Of a DNA stretch of 49,684 nucleotides, positions 39,836 through 49,684 are shown piece after piece. The stretch's first letter is position 1. Each line of letters begins with the position of its first letter. The notes under the pieces were generated by a model. It had not been told where the DNA came from. It searched no databases and saw only the letters and a list, made by a program, of their open reading frames with translations. The translations under genes were made by a program, and so were the position numbers. Source of the DNA: Bradyrhizobium pachyrhizi (GTDB taxonomy: Bacteria > Pseudomonadota > Alphaproteobacteria > Rhizobiales > Xanthobacteraceae); contig NZ_LFIQ01000058.1 in NCBI RefSeq assembly GCF_001189245.1, forward strand, positions 39,780-89,463, read 5' to 3'.

Positions 39836-41560
39836 ATGGACGCCAAACCGAACATCAAGGGCAGGCTGCCCAGCCGTCACGTGACGGAAGGGCCCGAGCG
39901 CGCTCCGCACCGTTCCTATCTCTACGCGATGGGGCTGACGACAGCCCAGATTCATCAACCCTTTGTCGGCGTTGCTTCATGTTGGAATGAAGCCGCTCCC
40001 TGCAACATTTCGCTGATGCGCCAGGCGCAGGCGGTGAAGAAGGGCGTGGCCTCGGCCGGCGGCACGCCGCGCGAGTTCTGCACCATCACCGTCACCGACG
40101 GCATCGCGATGGGCCATGACGGCATGCGCTCGTCGCTGCCGTCGCGTGAGTGCATCGCCGATTCGGTCGAGCTGACGGTCCGCGGCCACTCCTATGACGC
40201 GCTGGTCGGGCTCGCCGGCTGTGACAAGTCGCTGCCGGGCATGATGATGGCGATGGTCCGCCTCAACGTGCCGTCGATCTTCATCTATGGCGGCTCGATC
40301 CTGCCCGGCAACTTTCGCGGCCAGCCGGTCACCGTCCAGGACATGTTCGAGGCAGTCGGCAAGCACTCGGTTGGCGCCATGTCGGACGAGGACCTCGACG
40401 AGATCGAGCGGGTGGCGTGCCCGTCGGCCGGCGCTTGCGGCGCCCAGTTCACCGCCAACACCATGGCGACCGTCTCCGAGGCGATTGGCCTTGCGCTCCC
40501 GTATTCCGCCGGGGCTCCGGCGCCTTACGAGATCCGCGACTCCTTCTGCGCTGCCGCCGGCGAGAAGGTGATGGAGCTGATCGAGAAAAACATCCGGCCC
40601 CGCGACATCGTCACCCGCGAAGCCCTTGAAAATGCTGCGGCCGTGGTTGCAGCCTCAGGTGGTTCGACCAATGCTGCGCTGCACCTGCCGGCGATCGCCC
40701 ATGAGTGCGGCATTAAATTCAATTTGTTCGACGTTGCCGAAATCTTCAAAAAGACTCCTTACGTCGCGGATTTGAAGCCGGGCGGCCGTTATGTTGCCAA
40801 AGACATGTTTGAAGTAGGTGGCATTCCGCTGCTGATGAAGACGCTGCTCGACAATGGCCACATGCACGGGAATTGCCTGACCGTCACTGGCCGAACGATC
40901 GCCGAAAACCTCAAAAGCGTGAAATGGAATCCGCACCAGGATGTGGTGCGGCCCGCCGACAATCCGATCACCGTGACGGGTGGGGTTGTCGGGTTAAAGG
41001 GTAATCTCGCTCCGGAGGGTGCGATCGTGAAGGTCGCGGGAATGTCCAACCTGAGGTTTACCGGACCGGCCCGGTGCTTCGACCGCGAGGAAGATGCCTT
41101 CGAGGCGGTGCAGAAGCGCACCTACAGGGAAGGCGAGGTGATCGTGATCCGCTATGAGGGGCCGAAGGGCGGTCCCGGCATGCGGGAGATGCTGGCGACC
41201 ACGGCGGCACTGACCGGGCAGGGGATGGGCGGCAAGATTGCCCTGATCACCGATGGCCGGTTCTCCGGCGCCACCCGTGGCTTCTGCATCGGACATATTG
41301 GACCTGAAGCGGCCGTCGGCGGGCCGATCGGGTTGTTGCAAGACGGCGACGTCATCGAGATCGATGCGGTCGCCGGCACCCTTAACGTAAATTTGAGCGA
41401 CGCCGAACTCGCAAATCGTAAGACCAAATGGGCCCCTCGCGCGACGAACCATACATCTGGTGCGCTGTGGAAGTACGCCGAGCAAGTGGGGCCGGCGGTG
41501 GATGGCGCAGTCACCCATCCGGGTGGCGCGTACGAGAAACAGTGTTATGCGGACGTTTAG
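39836..41560 (+). CDS. ilvD: Dihydroxy-acid dehydratase
   Basis: A 574-residue Fe-S dehydratase for the penultimate step of valine, isoleucine and leucine (pantothenate) biosynthesis. It makes 2-ketoisovalerate or 2-keto-3-methylvalerate. Features: [20 protein letters not shown] (with one cluster Cys), [60 protein letters not shown], and [39 protein letters not shown] and the Gly-rich [17 protein letters not shown] follow near the C-terminus. The three cluster Cys residues are present. The next gene starts inside its last codons. Confidence 0.96.
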   Translation: MDAKPNIKGRLPSRHVTEGPERAPHRSYLYAMGLTTAQIHQPFVGVASCWNEAAPCNISLMRQAQAVKKGVASAGGTPREFCTITVTDGIAMGHDGMRSSLPSRECIADSVELTVRGHSYDALVGLAGCDKSLPGMMMAMVRLNVPSIFIYGGSILPGNFRGQPVTVQDMFEAVGKHSVGAMSDEDLDEIERVACPSAGACGAQFTANTMATVSEAIGLALPYSAGAPAPYEIRDSFCAAAGEKVMELIEKNIRPRDIVTREALENAAAVVAASGGSTNAALHLPAIAHECGIKFNLFDVAEIFKKTPYVADLKPGGRYVAKDMFEVGGIPLLMKTLLDNGHMHGNCLTVTGRTIAENLKSVKWNPHQDVVRPADNPITVTGGVVGLKGNLAPEGAIVKVAGMSNLRFTGPARCFDREEDAFEAVQKRTYREGEVIVIRYEGPKGGPGMREMLATTAALTGQGMGGKIALITDGRFSGATRGFCIGHIGPEAAVGGPIGLLQDGDVIEIDAVAGTLNVNLSDAELANRKTKWAPRATNHTSGALWKYAEQVGPAVDGAVTHPGGAYEKQCYADV

Positions 41561-42383
41561 GCGTACGATATTGGCGTTTGCGTTAGGGGCCATTCCGGTG
41601 GCAGGCCCCGGATTCGGATTCGACGGCGCCCCGGTCAACCCACAAGATAAGGTTCTTCCTGTGGTTTCCCCGCAGCCCGGGACCGCCGGCGCGCTGAAAC
41701 GGGCCGCCACCCCAGTGGCGCCTGCGGCGACCTCGCCGACCTCGTCGTTCAGCACGCTGCAGTACCAGGCCGAAGGCGGCCACCCCGTGGCGCAGTGGAA
41801 GCTCGGCAAGATGTACGCCGAGGGCGATGGCGTCATCCAGGACGACATGCGCGCCTTCGAGTATTTCAGCCGGATCGCCAATGCGCATGCCGAGGATTCC
41901 CCGTCGGCACCGCAGGCCTCGATCGTGGCCAATGCCTTTGTCGCGCTCGGCCGCTACTATCTGAGTGGCATTCCCAATTCCAAGGTGAAGGCGGACACCG
42001 AGCGGGCGCGGGAGATGTTCTCCTATGCCGCGTCCTATTTCGGTAATGCCGACGCCCAGTACGACCTTGCCCGGCTCTACCTGAAGACGCCGGACGCCTC
42101 GCGCGACGATTTCCGCTATGGCGCGCGATGGCTCGGGCTCGCCGCCCAGAAGGGCCAGCATCAGGCGCAGGCGCTGCTCGGCCAGATGCTGTTCAACGGC
42201 GATCGCCTGCCGCCGCAGCGGGCCCGCGGCCTGATGTGGCTGACGCTGGCGCGCGACAGCGCGACGCCGGATGAGGCCTGGATCAAGGAAAGCTACAACC
42301 GGGCGATCGCCAAGGCCTCCGAGGACGATCGCGCGATGGCGCTGCAGATGCTCGAGCACTGGGTGCAGGGCCGCCGGGATTGA
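41547..42383 (+). CDS. Exported Sel1-repeat protein, ExoR-like
   Basis: A 278-residue protein from ATG 41547, overlapping ilvD by 14 nt in another frame. The signal peptide ([20 protein letters not shown]) is followed by a Pro/Ala linker and Sel1-type TPR repeats: [60 protein letters not shown] and [20 protein letters not shown]. This layout matches rhizobial ExoR, a periplasmic inhibitor of the ExoS sensor kinase that controls exopolysaccharide and flagella. Orthology is likely but the name is left off, because Sel1 proteins are numerous. The overlap suggests co-translation with ilvD. Confidence 0.82.
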   Translation: MRTFRRTILAFALGAIPVAGPGFGFDGAPVNPQDKVLPVVSPQPGTAGALKRAATPVAPAATSPTSSFSTLQYQAEGGHPVAQWKLGKMYAEGDGVIQDDMRAFEYFSRIANAHAEDSPSAPQASIVANAFVALGRYYLSGIPNSKVKADTERAREMFSYAASYFGNADAQYDLARLYLKTPDASRDDFRYGARWLGLAAQKGQHQAQALLGQMLFNGDRLPPQRARGLMWLTLARDSATPDEAWIKESYNRAIAKASEDDRAMALQMLEHWVQGRRD

Positions 42384-42404
42384 TCTTCCGGTCGGCCGGC
42401 GGGG

Positions 42405-43196
42405 TCAGGCGATCTCGAAATCGAGATCGGCCCAGACCGGGACGTGGTCGGACGGCTTCTCCCAGGCGCGGACATAGCTGTCGATACCGACGTCGATCAG
42501 CCGGTCGCTCGCCTGCGGCGACATCAAGAGATGGTCGATGCGCAGGCCCCAGTTCTTCTGCCAGGCGCCGGCCTGGTAGTCCCAGAAGGTGTACTGGCCC
42601 GGCTCGTCATTGACCGCTCGCAATGCGTCAATCAGGCCGAGGCCGAGCAGTGACTGGAAGGCCTCGCGGGTTTGAGGCCGAAACAGCGCGTCATCGGCCC
42701 AGGCGGCGGGATTGTAGACGTCGCGCGCGGTCGGGATGACGTTGAAGTCGCCGGCCAGGATCAGCGGCTCCTCGGCCTTCAGCCGCTCCTTCGAATACTC
42801 AAGAAGCCGCGACATCCACTTGAGCTTATACGGATATTTGTCGGTATTAGCGGGGTTGCCATTGGGCAGATAAAGGCACGCGACCCGGATCACGCCTTGT
42901 TTCAGCGTGACGACGCCTTCGAGGAAGCGGGCATGGGCGTCCTCGTCGTCGCCGGCGAGGCCCGATTTGGTCTCGTCGAACGGCAGTTTCGACAGCAGCG
43001 CGACGCCGTTGAAGGTCTTCTGGCCGTGCGTGACGACATTGTACCCGAGCGCCTCGACCTCGAGGCGGGGAAACGCATCATCGACGCATTTGATCTCCTG
43101 CAGACAGACGATGTCGGGGGAGCACTCCTTCAGCCAGCTGACCAGAAGTTCGATCCGTTGCCGGACCGAGTTGACGTTCCACGTAGCGATGCGCAT
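42405..43196 (-). CDS. xth: Exodeoxyribonuclease III (AP endonuclease)
   Basis: A 263-residue endonuclease/exonuclease/phosphatase-fold enzyme that cuts DNA at abasic sites and degrades 3' ends. It starts MRIATWNVNSVRQRIELLVS. Metal and catalytic motifs are LQEIKCVDDAFP (Glu of the metal site), GDFNVIPTARDVYNP (the Asp/Asn pair), WDYQAGAWQKNWGLRIDHLL, and the C-terminal SDHVPVWADLD with the catalytic His. It is convergent with the ExoR-like gene. Confidence 0.95.
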   Translation of the reverse strand: MRIATWNVNSVRQRIELLVSWLKECSPDIVCLQEIKCVDDAFPRLEVEALGYNVVTHGQKTFNGVALLSKLPFDETKSGLAGDDEDAHARFLEGVVTLKQGVIRVACLYLPNGNPANTDKYPYKLKWMSRLLEYSKERLKAEEPLILAGDFNVIPTARDVYNPAAWADDALFRPQTREAFQSLLGLGLIDALRAVNDEPGQYTFWDYQAGAWQKNWGLRIDHLLMSPQASDRLIDVGIDSYVRAWEKPSDHVPVWADLDFEIA

Positions 43197-43358
43197 GCAA
43201 ATGACCGGATTGAAGCCGCACTATTTCACTTAGGTGGCATACCATGGGCGGTCCGCCTGTGCTAACTCTCTCCGGAAACAAGGCGCAACAATTGCCGACG
43301 GGGGAGTGACGACGCGTTCCGGCTTGCAAGGGAAGCCGGCGGCGCACGTGCAAAACTT

Positions 43359-44492
43359 ATGAAAAAACGCAGTTTGGTTCTGACTGTCGCTGTTCTCGGC
43401 ATTGCGGCCGGGGCGGCTTATATGACCCGCACTTCATGGATGGGTGGCGGCGCCGCCACCGCGCAAGGGACCCCGCGGCCGCGCGTGGTGTCCGTGGATC
43501 TCGCCAAGGCGGAACGCAAATCGGTTCCGGTCGATGTCGATGCCATCGGGCAGGTCACGCCGATCTCCAGCGTGGCACTGAAGTCGCGGCTGGAGACCAC
43601 CATTGTCGCGGTGCATTTCGAGGACGGCGCCAGGGTCAATGAAGGCGACCTGCTGTTCACCCTCGACGCGCGGCAGATCGACGCGCAGATCGAACAGGCC
43701 GAGGGCGTCCTGGCCCGCGACCAGGCCCAGCTCGAGGGCGCGCAGCGCGACCTCCGCCGCTACACCGAGCTGGTCGGCAAGGGTGCGACCACCCAGGTCA
43801 ACCTCGACAACGCCAAGACCCAGTCCGACGTCCTGATCGGCACCATCAAGGCCGACCGCTTCGCGCTGGAGAATCTCCGCGTCCAGAAGAGCTACACCGT
43901 CATCCGCGCACCATTCGCGGGACGGATCAGCGCCGCCAATGTCAAGGTCGGCAACTTCGTCCGCCCCGCCGACACCCAGCCGCTCGCGGTCATCAACCAG
44001 ATGGCACCGGTCTACGTCACCTTCGCGATTCCGCAGCGGGCGCTGGTCGATCTGCGCGACGCCATGGGGAAGGGCGATTCAAAGGTGATCGCGACCATTC
44101 CCGGCCACCAGCGCTCCGAGCGCGGCAAGGTCGCGATGGTCGAGAACGCCGTCGACGCGACCACCGGCATGGTGACCGTGCGCGGCATCATGAACAACGA
44201 GAGCGAGACGCTCTGGCCCGGCACCATCGTGCAGACCAAGCTGATCATCCGCAGCGAAGACGCGGTCGTGGTGCCGACGGTCGCGGTGCAGCGCAGCCAG
44301 AACGGCAATTTCGTCTTCGTCGTCAAGGACGGCGTCGCCAAGGTCCGGCCGGTCAAGGTCGATCGCACCTTTCAGGGCAGCTCGGTGATCTCGGACGGAT
44401 TGGCGGGCGATGAAAGCGTCGTCGTCGACGGCCAGCTGCTGCTGTCCGAGGGATCGCGGGTCGAGTTGCGGGCGCGCAAGGCCGGAGCCTGA
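43359..44492 (+). CDS. RND efflux periplasmic adaptor (MdtA/MexA type)
   Basis: A 377-residue membrane fusion protein. It has a signal or anchor sequence (MKKRSLVLTVAVLGIAAGAA), a barrel-sandwich hybrid (TPISSVALKSRLETTIVAVH, DGARVNEGDLLFTLDARQID), a coiled-coil hairpin (about 108-170), and beta-barrel and membrane-proximal domains (SYTVIRAPFAGRISAANVKV, VYVTFAIPQRALVDL). It lacks an obvious lipobox Cys near the start. It links the inner-membrane pump to an outer-membrane channel. The RND permease follows 3 nt later. No outer-membrane TolC-like gene is in the window. Its substrate range is unknown. Confidence 0.92.
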   Translation: MKKRSLVLTVAVLGIAAGAAYMTRTSWMGGGAATAQGTPRPRVVSVDLAKAERKSVPVDVDAIGQVTPISSVALKSRLETTIVAVHFEDGARVNEGDLLFTLDARQIDAQIEQAEGVLARDQAQLEGAQRDLRRYTELVGKGATTQVNLDNAKTQSDVLIGTIKADRFALENLRVQKSYTVIRAPFAGRISAANVKVGNFVRPADTQPLAVINQMAPVYVTFAIPQRALVDLRDAMGKGDSKVIATIPGHQRSERGKVAMVENAVDATTGMVTVRGIMNNESETLWPGTIVQTKLIIRSEDAVVVPTVAVQRSQNGNFVFVVKDGVAKVRPVKVDRTFQGSSVISDGLAGDESVVVDGQLLLSEGSRVELRARKAGA

Positions 44493-44495
44493 CCG

Positions 44496-47400
44496 ATGAC
44501 GCTCTCCGAGCTTTGCATCCGCCGCCCGGTCATGACGACGCTGATCACGGCGTCGATCATCGCATTCGGCGTGTTCGGCTTCCGCCTGCTGCCGGTCTCG
44601 GCGCTGCCCAAGGTGGACTTCCCGACCATCGCGGTGACCGCGACCTTGCCCGGCGCCAGCGCCGACACCATGGCGGCCTCGGTCGCCGGCATCATCGAGC
44701 GCCAGCTCTCGACCATTGCCGGCATCTCCTCGATGTCCTCGAACTCCTCGCAGGGCACGAGCGTCATCACCATCCAGTTCGACCTCAACCGCAACATCGA
44801 TGCCGCCGCGCTCGACGTGCAGACCGCGTTGACGATCGCGCAGCGCCGGCTGCCGATCGAGATGACGATCCCGCCGAGCTTCCGGAAGGTGAACCCGGCG
44901 GACTTCCCGGTGCTGTTCGTCTCGCTCGGCTCGGCGACGCTGCCGCTGTCGAGCGTCAATGAGTATGGCGACATCACGATCGGGCAGGCGCTGTCGCAGC
45001 TGCCGGGCGTCGCCCAGGTCTTGATCTACGGCGCGCAGAAATTCGCGATCCGCGTCCAGGCCGATCCGCAGGCCGCCGCCGCGCGCGGCGTCTCGATGGA
45101 GGATATCCGCGCCGCGGTGTCGCGCGCCAATTCGTCGACGCCGGTCGGTACCTTGAACGGCCCCAAGCAGGACGTGGCACTGCAGGCCTCCGGCCAGATG
45201 GACAAGGCGGCCGACTACCGCCAGATCTATGTCGCCTGGCGCAACGGCTCGCCGGTCCGGCTCGACGAGATCGCCAAGGTCTATGACAGCGTCGAGAACG
45301 ACAAGATCGCGACCTGGATGAACGACGAGCGGGCGATCGTGCTCGCGATCCAGAAGCAGCCCGACGCCAACACCGTGGCGGTGGTCGACGCCGTGCTGGC
45401 CAAGCTGCCGTCGCTGCGCGCCGCCATTCCGCCCTCGGTGACCATGCAGGTCATGATGGACCGCTCGGTCTCGATCCGCCAGGCGGTCAGCGACGTCGAG
45501 GAGACCCTGCTGATCGCGATCGGGCTCGTGATCCTCGTGATCTTCCTGTTCCTGCGCTCGGCCTCTGCGACCTTCATCCCGGCGTTGGCGGTACCGATCT
45601 CGCTGTTCGGCACCTGCGCGGCGATGTACGCGCTGGACTACTCCATCAACAACATGACGCTGCTGGCGCTGACGCTCTCGGTCGGCTTCGTGGTCGACGA
45701 CGCCATCGTCATGCTGGAGAACATCGTCCGCCATATCGAGCACGGCATGAAGCCGTTCGAGGCGGCGCTGAAGGGCGCCCGCGAGATCGGCTTCACCATC
45801 ATCTCGATCACCTTCTCGCTGATCGCCGTGTTCATCCCGGTGCTCTTGATGGGCGGTATCGTCGGCCGCGTGTTCCGCGAGTTCGCGGTGACGATCTCGG
45901 TTGCGATCATCGTCTCCGGCTTCGTGTCGCTGACCCTGACGCCGATGCTGTGCGCCCGCGTGCTGCGCGCGCATGACGCGACCAAGCGGCCGAACATCGT
46001 GCTGCGGGCGTTCGAGGCGATGTTCGAGGCCTGGCTGCGCGCCTATGAATGGGCGCTCGACTGGGTGCTGGCCAAGAAGGCGCTGATGCTGGTGGTGACG
46101 CTCGCGACGCTCGGCGGTACCGTCTATCTCTACATGATCGTGCCGAAGGGCTTCTTCCCGCAGGAGGACACCGGCTTCCTGATCGGCGTGACGGAGGCCG
46201 CGACCGACACCTCGTTCGAGGCGATGAAGGTGCGCCAGCAGGCGTTGGTGGAGGTGATGCGGACCGATCCAGCGGTGGATTACATCAACTCCACCGTCGG
46301 CTCAGGCGGTCCCAATCCGACCACCAATTACGGTCGGTTGTTCATCGCACTGAAGCCGCAGAAGACCCGCGACAACGCCACCGTGGTGATCGGCCGGCTC
46401 CGTCAGAAGGCACGCGAGATTCCGGGCATGCAGGCGTTCTTCCAGAGCGTCCAGAACCTCAACATCGGCGGCCGGATCTCCAAGAGCCAGTATCAGTATG
46501 TGATGCAGAGCGGCGACACCGAGTCGCTGTACCGGCTGGCGCCCGAGATGCGCGACAAGATCGAGAAGATCCCAGGACTCCTCGACGTCACCACCGACCT
46601 CTACATCAAGAACCCGCAGATGACGGTCGACATCGACCGCGAGAAGGCGGCGGTCTACGGCGTCACCGTCGACCAGGTCCGCAACCAGCTCTACAACGCC
46701 TACGGCGCGCGGCAGGTCGGCACCATCTACATGCCGTCGAACGACTACCAGATTATCCTGGAGGTGCAGCCGCAGTTTCGCGTCGATCCGTCCGATCTGT
46801 CGAAGCTCTACATGAAGACCGCGAATGGCCAGACCATCCCGCTGGATGCGGTTGCGAGGTTGGTGCCGACGGTCGGACCGCTGCAGATCAACCACCAGGG
46901 CCAGCAGCCGGCGGTGACGATCTCGTTCAACCTCGCGCCGGGCTATTCACTCGGCTACGCGGTCGACAAGATCACCGAGCTCGAGCAGAACGCGAACCTG
47001 CCGCCGACGATCGCGACCGGCTTCTCCGGCACCGCGCAGGTGTTCCAGGATTCGCTGCGCGGGCAGGGCGTGCTGATCCTCGCCGCGGTGTTCGCGGCCT
47101 TCGTGATCCTCGGCATTCTCTATGAGAGCTTCATCCATCCGATCACGATCATTTCCGGTCTGCCGTCGGCCGGCATCGGCGCGATCCTGACGCTGATGAT
47201 GTTCGGGATGGAGCTGTCGGTCATCGCGATGATCGGCATCGTGATGCTGGTCGGCATCGTCAAGAAGAACGCGATCATGATGGTCGACTTCGCGCTGGAG
47301 CGCCGCCGCGTCGGCCTCAGCGCCGAGCACGCGATCCGCGAGGCGGCACTGCTGCGCTTCCGCCCGATCATGATGACGACGTTCGCGGCGATCTTCGGCA

Positions 47401-47624
47401 CGCTGCCGATCGCGCTTGGCGCGGGTGCCGGCGCCGAACTGCGTCAGCCGCTCGGCGTCGCCGTGGTCGGCGGCCTCTGCGTGTCGCAATTGCTGACGCT
47501 GTTCATCACGCCCGTGATCTACATCTATCTCGACCGCATCGACCGCAGGCTGCGGCGCAAGCTCGATCCCCATGCGGAGACAGGCGGCGACGTCGAGCGG
47601 CCGCAGGTGGTCGCGGCGGAATAG
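44496..47624 (+). CDS. RND efflux permease (MdtB/MdtC-like)
   Basis: A 1042-residue inner-membrane proton-driven transporter with twelve predicted helices and two large periplasmic loops. It starts MTLSELCIRRPVMTTLITAS. The Asp pair in the fourth helix (TLSVGFVVDDAIVMLENIVR) is the proton relay. Other landmarks are SVSIRQAVSDVEETLLIAIG, PKGFFPQEDTGFLIGVTEAA, MLVGIVKKNAIMMVDFALER and QPLGVAVVGGLCVSQLLTLF. Similarity is to the multidrug branch (MdtB/MdtC) rather than heavy-metal pumps. It is co-transcribed with the adaptor. No regulator is adjacent; substrates are unknown. Confidence 0.94.
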   Translation: MTLSELCIRRPVMTTLITASIIAFGVFGFRLLPVSALPKVDFPTIAVTATLPGASADTMAASVAGIIERQLSTIAGISSMSSNSSQGTSVITIQFDLNRNIDAAALDVQTALTIAQRRLPIEMTIPPSFRKVNPADFPVLFVSLGSATLPLSSVNEYGDITIGQALSQLPGVAQVLIYGAQKFAIRVQADPQAAAARGVSMEDIRAAVSRANSSTPVGTLNGPKQDVALQASGQMDKAADYRQIYVAWRNGSPVRLDEIAKVYDSVENDKIATWMNDERAIVLAIQKQPDANTVAVVDAVLAKLPSLRAAIPPSVTMQVMMDRSVSIRQAVSDVEETLLIAIGLVILVIFLFLRSASATFIPALAVPISLFGTCAAMYALDYSINNMTLLALTLSVGFVVDDAIVMLENIVRHIEHGMKPFEAALKGAREIGFTIISITFSLIAVFIPVLLMGGIVGRVFREFAVTISVAIIVSGFVSLTLTPMLCARVLRAHDATKRPNIVLRAFEAMFEAWLRAYEWALDWVLAKKALMLVVTLATLGGTVYLYMIVPKGFFPQEDTGFLIGVTEAATDTSFEAMKVRQQALVEVMRTDPAVDYINSTVGSGGPNPTTNYGRLFIALKPQKTRDNATVVIGRLRQKAREIPGMQAFFQSVQNLNIGGRISKSQYQYVMQSGDTESLYRLAPEMRDKIEKIPGLLDVTTDLYIKNPQMTVDIDREKAAVYGVTVDQVRNQLYNAYGARQVGTIYMPSNDYQIILEVQPQFRVDPSDLSKLYMKTANGQTIPLDAVARLVPTVGPLQINHQGQQPAVTISFNLAPGYSLGYAVDKITELEQNANLPPTIATGFSGTAQVFQDSLRGQGVLILAAVFAAFVILGILYESFIHPITIISGLPSAGIGAILTLMMFGMELSVIAMIGIVMLVGIVKKNAIMMVDFALERRRVGLSAEHAIREAALLRFRPIMMTTFAAIFGTLPIALGAGAGAELRQPLGVAVVGGLCVSQLLTLFITPVIYIYLDRIDRRLRRKLDPHAETGGDVERPQVVAAE

Positions 47625-47687
47625 CCGAGCGTTCGGCGCGAGCCGGAAACCGGCTCGCCGGGAGAAACCGCTTGGGATCGCGAAGCG

Positions 47688-48017
47688 TTAGATCGAGAAG
47701 CTGGTGCCGCAGCCGCAGGAGGCGGTGGCGTTCGGATTGACGACGCGGAACGAGGCGCCGATCAGGTCGTCGACGAAATCGACTTCGGAGCCCGCGAGGA
47801 ACGGGACCGAGGCCGGATCGATCAGCACCACCGCGCTGTCGCGCTCGATCACGAGGTCGTCATCGGCCTGGGTGCGCTCGACGTCGAACTTGTACTGGAA
47901 ACCGGAGCAGCCGCCGCCCTCGACCGAAATGCGCAGCTTGGCGCCTTCGCCTTCCTTGCTGAGGATCTGCCCGATCCGGCGGGCGGCCCGTTCGCTGACG
48001 GTGATGGCAGCAGTCAT
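47688..48017 (-). CDS. erpA: A-type Fe-S cluster carrier (ErpA/IscA family)
   Basis: A 109-residue protein that delivers Fe-S clusters to apo-enzymes. ATG 48017 gives MTAAITVSERAARRIGQILS; upstream in-frame starts are ignored. The conserved cysteines are Cys37 (VEGGGCSGFQYKF), Cys101 and Cys103 (SCGCGTSFSI). The central EVDFVDDLIGASFRVVNPNA fits the ErpA subgroup. In alphaproteobacteria a gene of this type is usually adjacent to dgt, as here (divergent, 138-nt gap). Confidence 0.93.
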   Translation of the reverse strand: MTAAITVSERAARRIGQILSKEGEGAKLRISVEGGGCSGFQYKFDVERTQADDDLVIERDSAVVLIDPASVPFLAGSEVDFVDDLIGASFRVVNPNATASCGCGTSFSI

Positions 48018-48048
48018 GTCGGTCTCCGAAACCCTATTTGAGCATGAT

Positions 48049-48062
48049 CTGATCCGGATCAG
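48049..48062. repeat. Perfect 14-bp palindrome between erpA and dgt
   Basis: CTGATCCGGATCAG lies 32 nt upstream of the erpA ATG in the divergent promoter region, within a TTGAGCATGATCTGATCCGG stretch that resembles part of the dispersed repeat at 27233 and 812. It may be repeat-derived rather than an operator. Confidence 0.4.
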
Positions 48063-48155
48063 GCCCGGCGTCATCCCCAATTCATTTGGTCGGCCGCCTT
48101 AGTCATAGTTAAGTGCGTCGGACCATGGAATCAAATGGATAAGGACTAAAATACA

Positions 48156-49364
48156 GTGTCGGTCGGAATGGCTGCCCCCCGCGCGCCTTATGCCTGCGAC
48201 CCCGATCGCAGCCGCGGCCGGCTGGTCGCGGAGCCGCCGAGCCGGACCCGGAGCCCGTTCCGGCGCGACTGCGACCGCGTGATCCATTCCACCGCGTTCC
48301 GCCGCCTCAAGCACAAGACGCAGGTCTTCGTCTTCCACGAGGGCGATCACTACCGCACTAGGCTGACCCATTCGCTGGAGGTCGCGCAGATCGCCCGGGC
48401 GCTGGCGCGCCAGCTCGGGGTCGACGAGGATCTGACCGAGACGCTGGCGCTGGCGCATGACCTCGGCCATCCGCCGTTCGGCCATGCCGGCGAGCGGGCG
48501 CTCGACGAATGCCTGAGGGATGACGGCGGCTTCGACCATAATGCGCAGGCGCTGCGGGTCGTCACCTCGCTGGAGCATCGCTACCCCGAATTCGGCGGGC
48601 TGAACCTGACCTGGGAATCGCTCGAAGGGATCGTCAAGCACAACGGTCCGCTGACCGAGCGCAACGGCGCACCGGCCGGCCGCTACCTGGAGAGTGGAAT
48701 CCCGATCGGAATTGCCGACTACAACAAGGGCCACGACCTCGAGCTCTGGAGCTATGCCTCGCTCGAGGCGCAGATCGCGGCCTTCGCCGACGACATCGCC
48801 TACGACGCGCACGATATCGATGACGGCCTGCGTGCCGGCCTGTTCGCGGTCGACGACCTCAAGGAGATGCCGCTGACCGCTGAGATCATCGCCGAGATCG
48901 ACCGCCACTATCCCGGGCTCGACGAGGTCCGGCGCGGGGCCGAACTGGTGCGTGAGCTGATCTCACACTTCATCAGCGCGGTCTTCAACGAAGCGAGCCG
49001 GCGCCTCGCGGCCGCGCAGCCGCAATCGGCGCACGACGTGCGCCACCACAACACCCCGCTGATCGCCTTTCCGTCGGAGGTGGCGGAGCAGGAGGCGGCG
49101 ATCAAGGCGTTCCTGTTCCGGCGGATGTATCGCCACAAGCGGGTGATGCTGGTGATGGGGGAGGCGGAGGAGGTGGTCCGCAATCTGTTCGAGCGCTACC
49201 AGCAATCGCCCGAAGACCTGCCGGCAGAATGGATCGAGGGCAGCGTGCAGGAGACCGGGAGCGCTCGGAACAGGCGGATCGGCAATTTCATTGCCGGGAT
49301 GACCGACCGTTTCGCCCTGATCGAGCATCAAAGGCTTTTTGACTCGACCCCGGATTTGCGTTAG
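48156..49364 (+). CDS. dgt: dGTPase-like HD-domain triphosphohydrolase
   Basis: A 402-residue deoxynucleoside triphosphate triphosphohydrolase-like protein. It releases triphosphate from dNTPs and so affects nucleotide pools. GTG 48156 or ATG 48168 may start it; AAGGA precedes the GTG. HD motifs: [20 protein letters not shown] with His72, [20 protein letters not shown] with His101/Asp102, [11 protein letters not shown], and [12 protein letters not shown]. The C-terminal [20 protein letters not shown] segment is characteristic. argS follows 9 nt later, in the same direction, as in many Rhizobiales. Confidence 0.95.
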   Translation: MSVGMAAPRAPYACDPDRSRGRLVAEPPSRTRSPFRRDCDRVIHSTAFRRLKHKTQVFVFHEGDHYRTRLTHSLEVAQIARALARQLGVDEDLTETLALAHDLGHPPFGHAGERALDECLRDDGGFDHNAQALRVVTSLEHRYPEFGGLNLTWESLEGIVKHNGPLTERNGAPAGRYLESGIPIGIADYNKGHDLELWSYASLEAQIAAFADDIAYDAHDIDDGLRAGLFAVDDLKEMPLTAEIIAEIDRHYPGLDEVRRGAELVRELISHFISAVFNEASRRLAAAQPQSAHDVRHHNTPLIAFPSEVAEQEAAIKAFLFRRMYRHKRVMLVMGEAEEVVRNLFERYQQSPEDLPAEWIEGSVQETGSARNRRIGNFIAGMTDRFALIEHQRLFDSTPDLR

Positions 49365-49373
49365 CGCCCTGCC

Positions 49374-49684
49374 ATGGCCGACACCACTGCTTCACCACAC
49401 CTTTTTGCCGACATGTTGACGCGCGTGCACGCGATCTGTGCCGCTGTCGCTGCCGAGGACAATTGGCCCGCCGGCATCGACCTGTCCCGTGTCGTGGTGG
49501 AGCCGCCGCGCGACGCCAGCCATGGCGACATGGCGACCAATGCCGCGATGGTGCTCGCCAAGGACGCCAAGGCCAAGCCGCGCGAGCTTGCCGACAAGAT
49601 CGCCGAGCGGTTGCGCGCCGACGCGCTGGTGGCCTCCGTCGATGTCGCCGGGCCCGGCTTCATCAACCTGACCTTGAAGCCGCA
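49374..49684 (+). CDS. argS: Arginyl-tRNA synthetase (N-terminal part, runs off the window)
   Basis: The first 103 codons are present, and the gene continues beyond 49684. It starts [20 protein letters not shown]. The N-terminal additional domain that contacts the tRNA D-loop is recognisable in [20 protein letters not shown] and [12 protein letters not shown], the usual run-up to the HIGH catalytic motif, which lies outside the window. It ligates arginine to tRNA-Arg. It is 9 nt after dgt and probably co-transcribed. Confidence 0.93.
   Translation, partial: MADTTASPHLFADMLTRVHAICAAVAAEDNWPAGIDLSRVVVEPPRDASHGDMATNAAMVLAKDAKAKPRELADKIAERLRADALVASVDVAGPGFINLTLKP

Noticed and set aside
44079..45974. 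631-codon minus-strand ORF
   Set aside because: Antisense to the RND adaptor and permease. The sequence is a low-complexity run of His, Asp, Arg and Gln.

Overview
The window looks like chromosomal DNA of a Bradyrhizobium-type alphaproteobacterium (Rhizobiales). GC and GC3 are high. Protein sequences, gene neighbourhoods (efp/epmA/epmB, a leucine catabolic operon, ilvD followed by an ExoR-like gene) and intergenic palindromic repeats all fit that group. This placement rests on recognition, not on a search. No rRNA, CRISPR array, complete insertion sequence or prophage was seen. Two tRNAs (Glu-TTC, Pro-TGG) are present.

Layout. 1-4.8 kb: a truncated exported protein, then elongation factor P (minus) divergent from its modification enzymes EpmA and EpmB (plus), with a decayed secreted-protein gene between them, then two small membrane/exported proteins. 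4.9-10 kb (minus): DAHP synthase (aroG type) behind a leader peptide and attenuator, an HdeD-like membrane protein, an OafA-type acyltransferase with SGNH domain, and a PrsW-like membrane protease. 10-12.4 kb: a TauE/SafE exporter convergent with an M20 amidohydrolase. 12.4-25 kb: accessory-looking DNA with many small exported or hypothetical proteins, tRNA-Glu beside a lower-GC methyltransferase, PilZ, GST, glyoxalase-fold, Sir2, double cold-shock and DUF192 proteins, a cyclase, tRNA-Pro, and an array of minus-strand terminator hairpins at 17.2-18.0 kb.

25.4-29 kb: a NodU/CmcH-type carbamoyltransferase convergent with an OpgC-type membrane acyltransferase, then an NDUFS4-like complex I accessory subunit. 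29-36.2 kb: a leucine/isovalerate catabolic locus. Lrp/AsnC and TetR regulators (minus) are divergent from isovaleryl-CoA dehydrogenase, both methylcrotonyl-CoA carboxylase subunits and HMG-CoA lyase (plus). Together these carry isovaleryl-CoA to acetoacetate and acetyl-CoA, apart from the methylglutaconyl-CoA hydratase step, which is not in the window. 36.2-39.8 kb: small genes, a PilZ-PAS-PAS-GGDEF gene broken by a frameshift, and about 1 kb of repeats that includes a scrap resembling the 3' end of the HMG-CoA lyase gene. 39.8-49.7 kb: ilvD overlapping an ExoR/Sel1 gene, exonuclease III, an RND efflux pair, an ErpA-type Fe-S carrier, a dGTPase-like HD hydrolase, and the start of argS.

The strongest unusual signal is the leader of the DAHP synthase gene. 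A promoter at 6146-6174 lies only 7 nt before the ATG of a 26-residue open frame with Tyr-Phe-Trp-Tyr-Phe at residues 8-12. This is followed by mutually exclusive pairing segments and an intrinsic terminator just before the gene. It reads as a nearly leaderless ribosome-mediated attenuator sensing all three aromatic amino acids.
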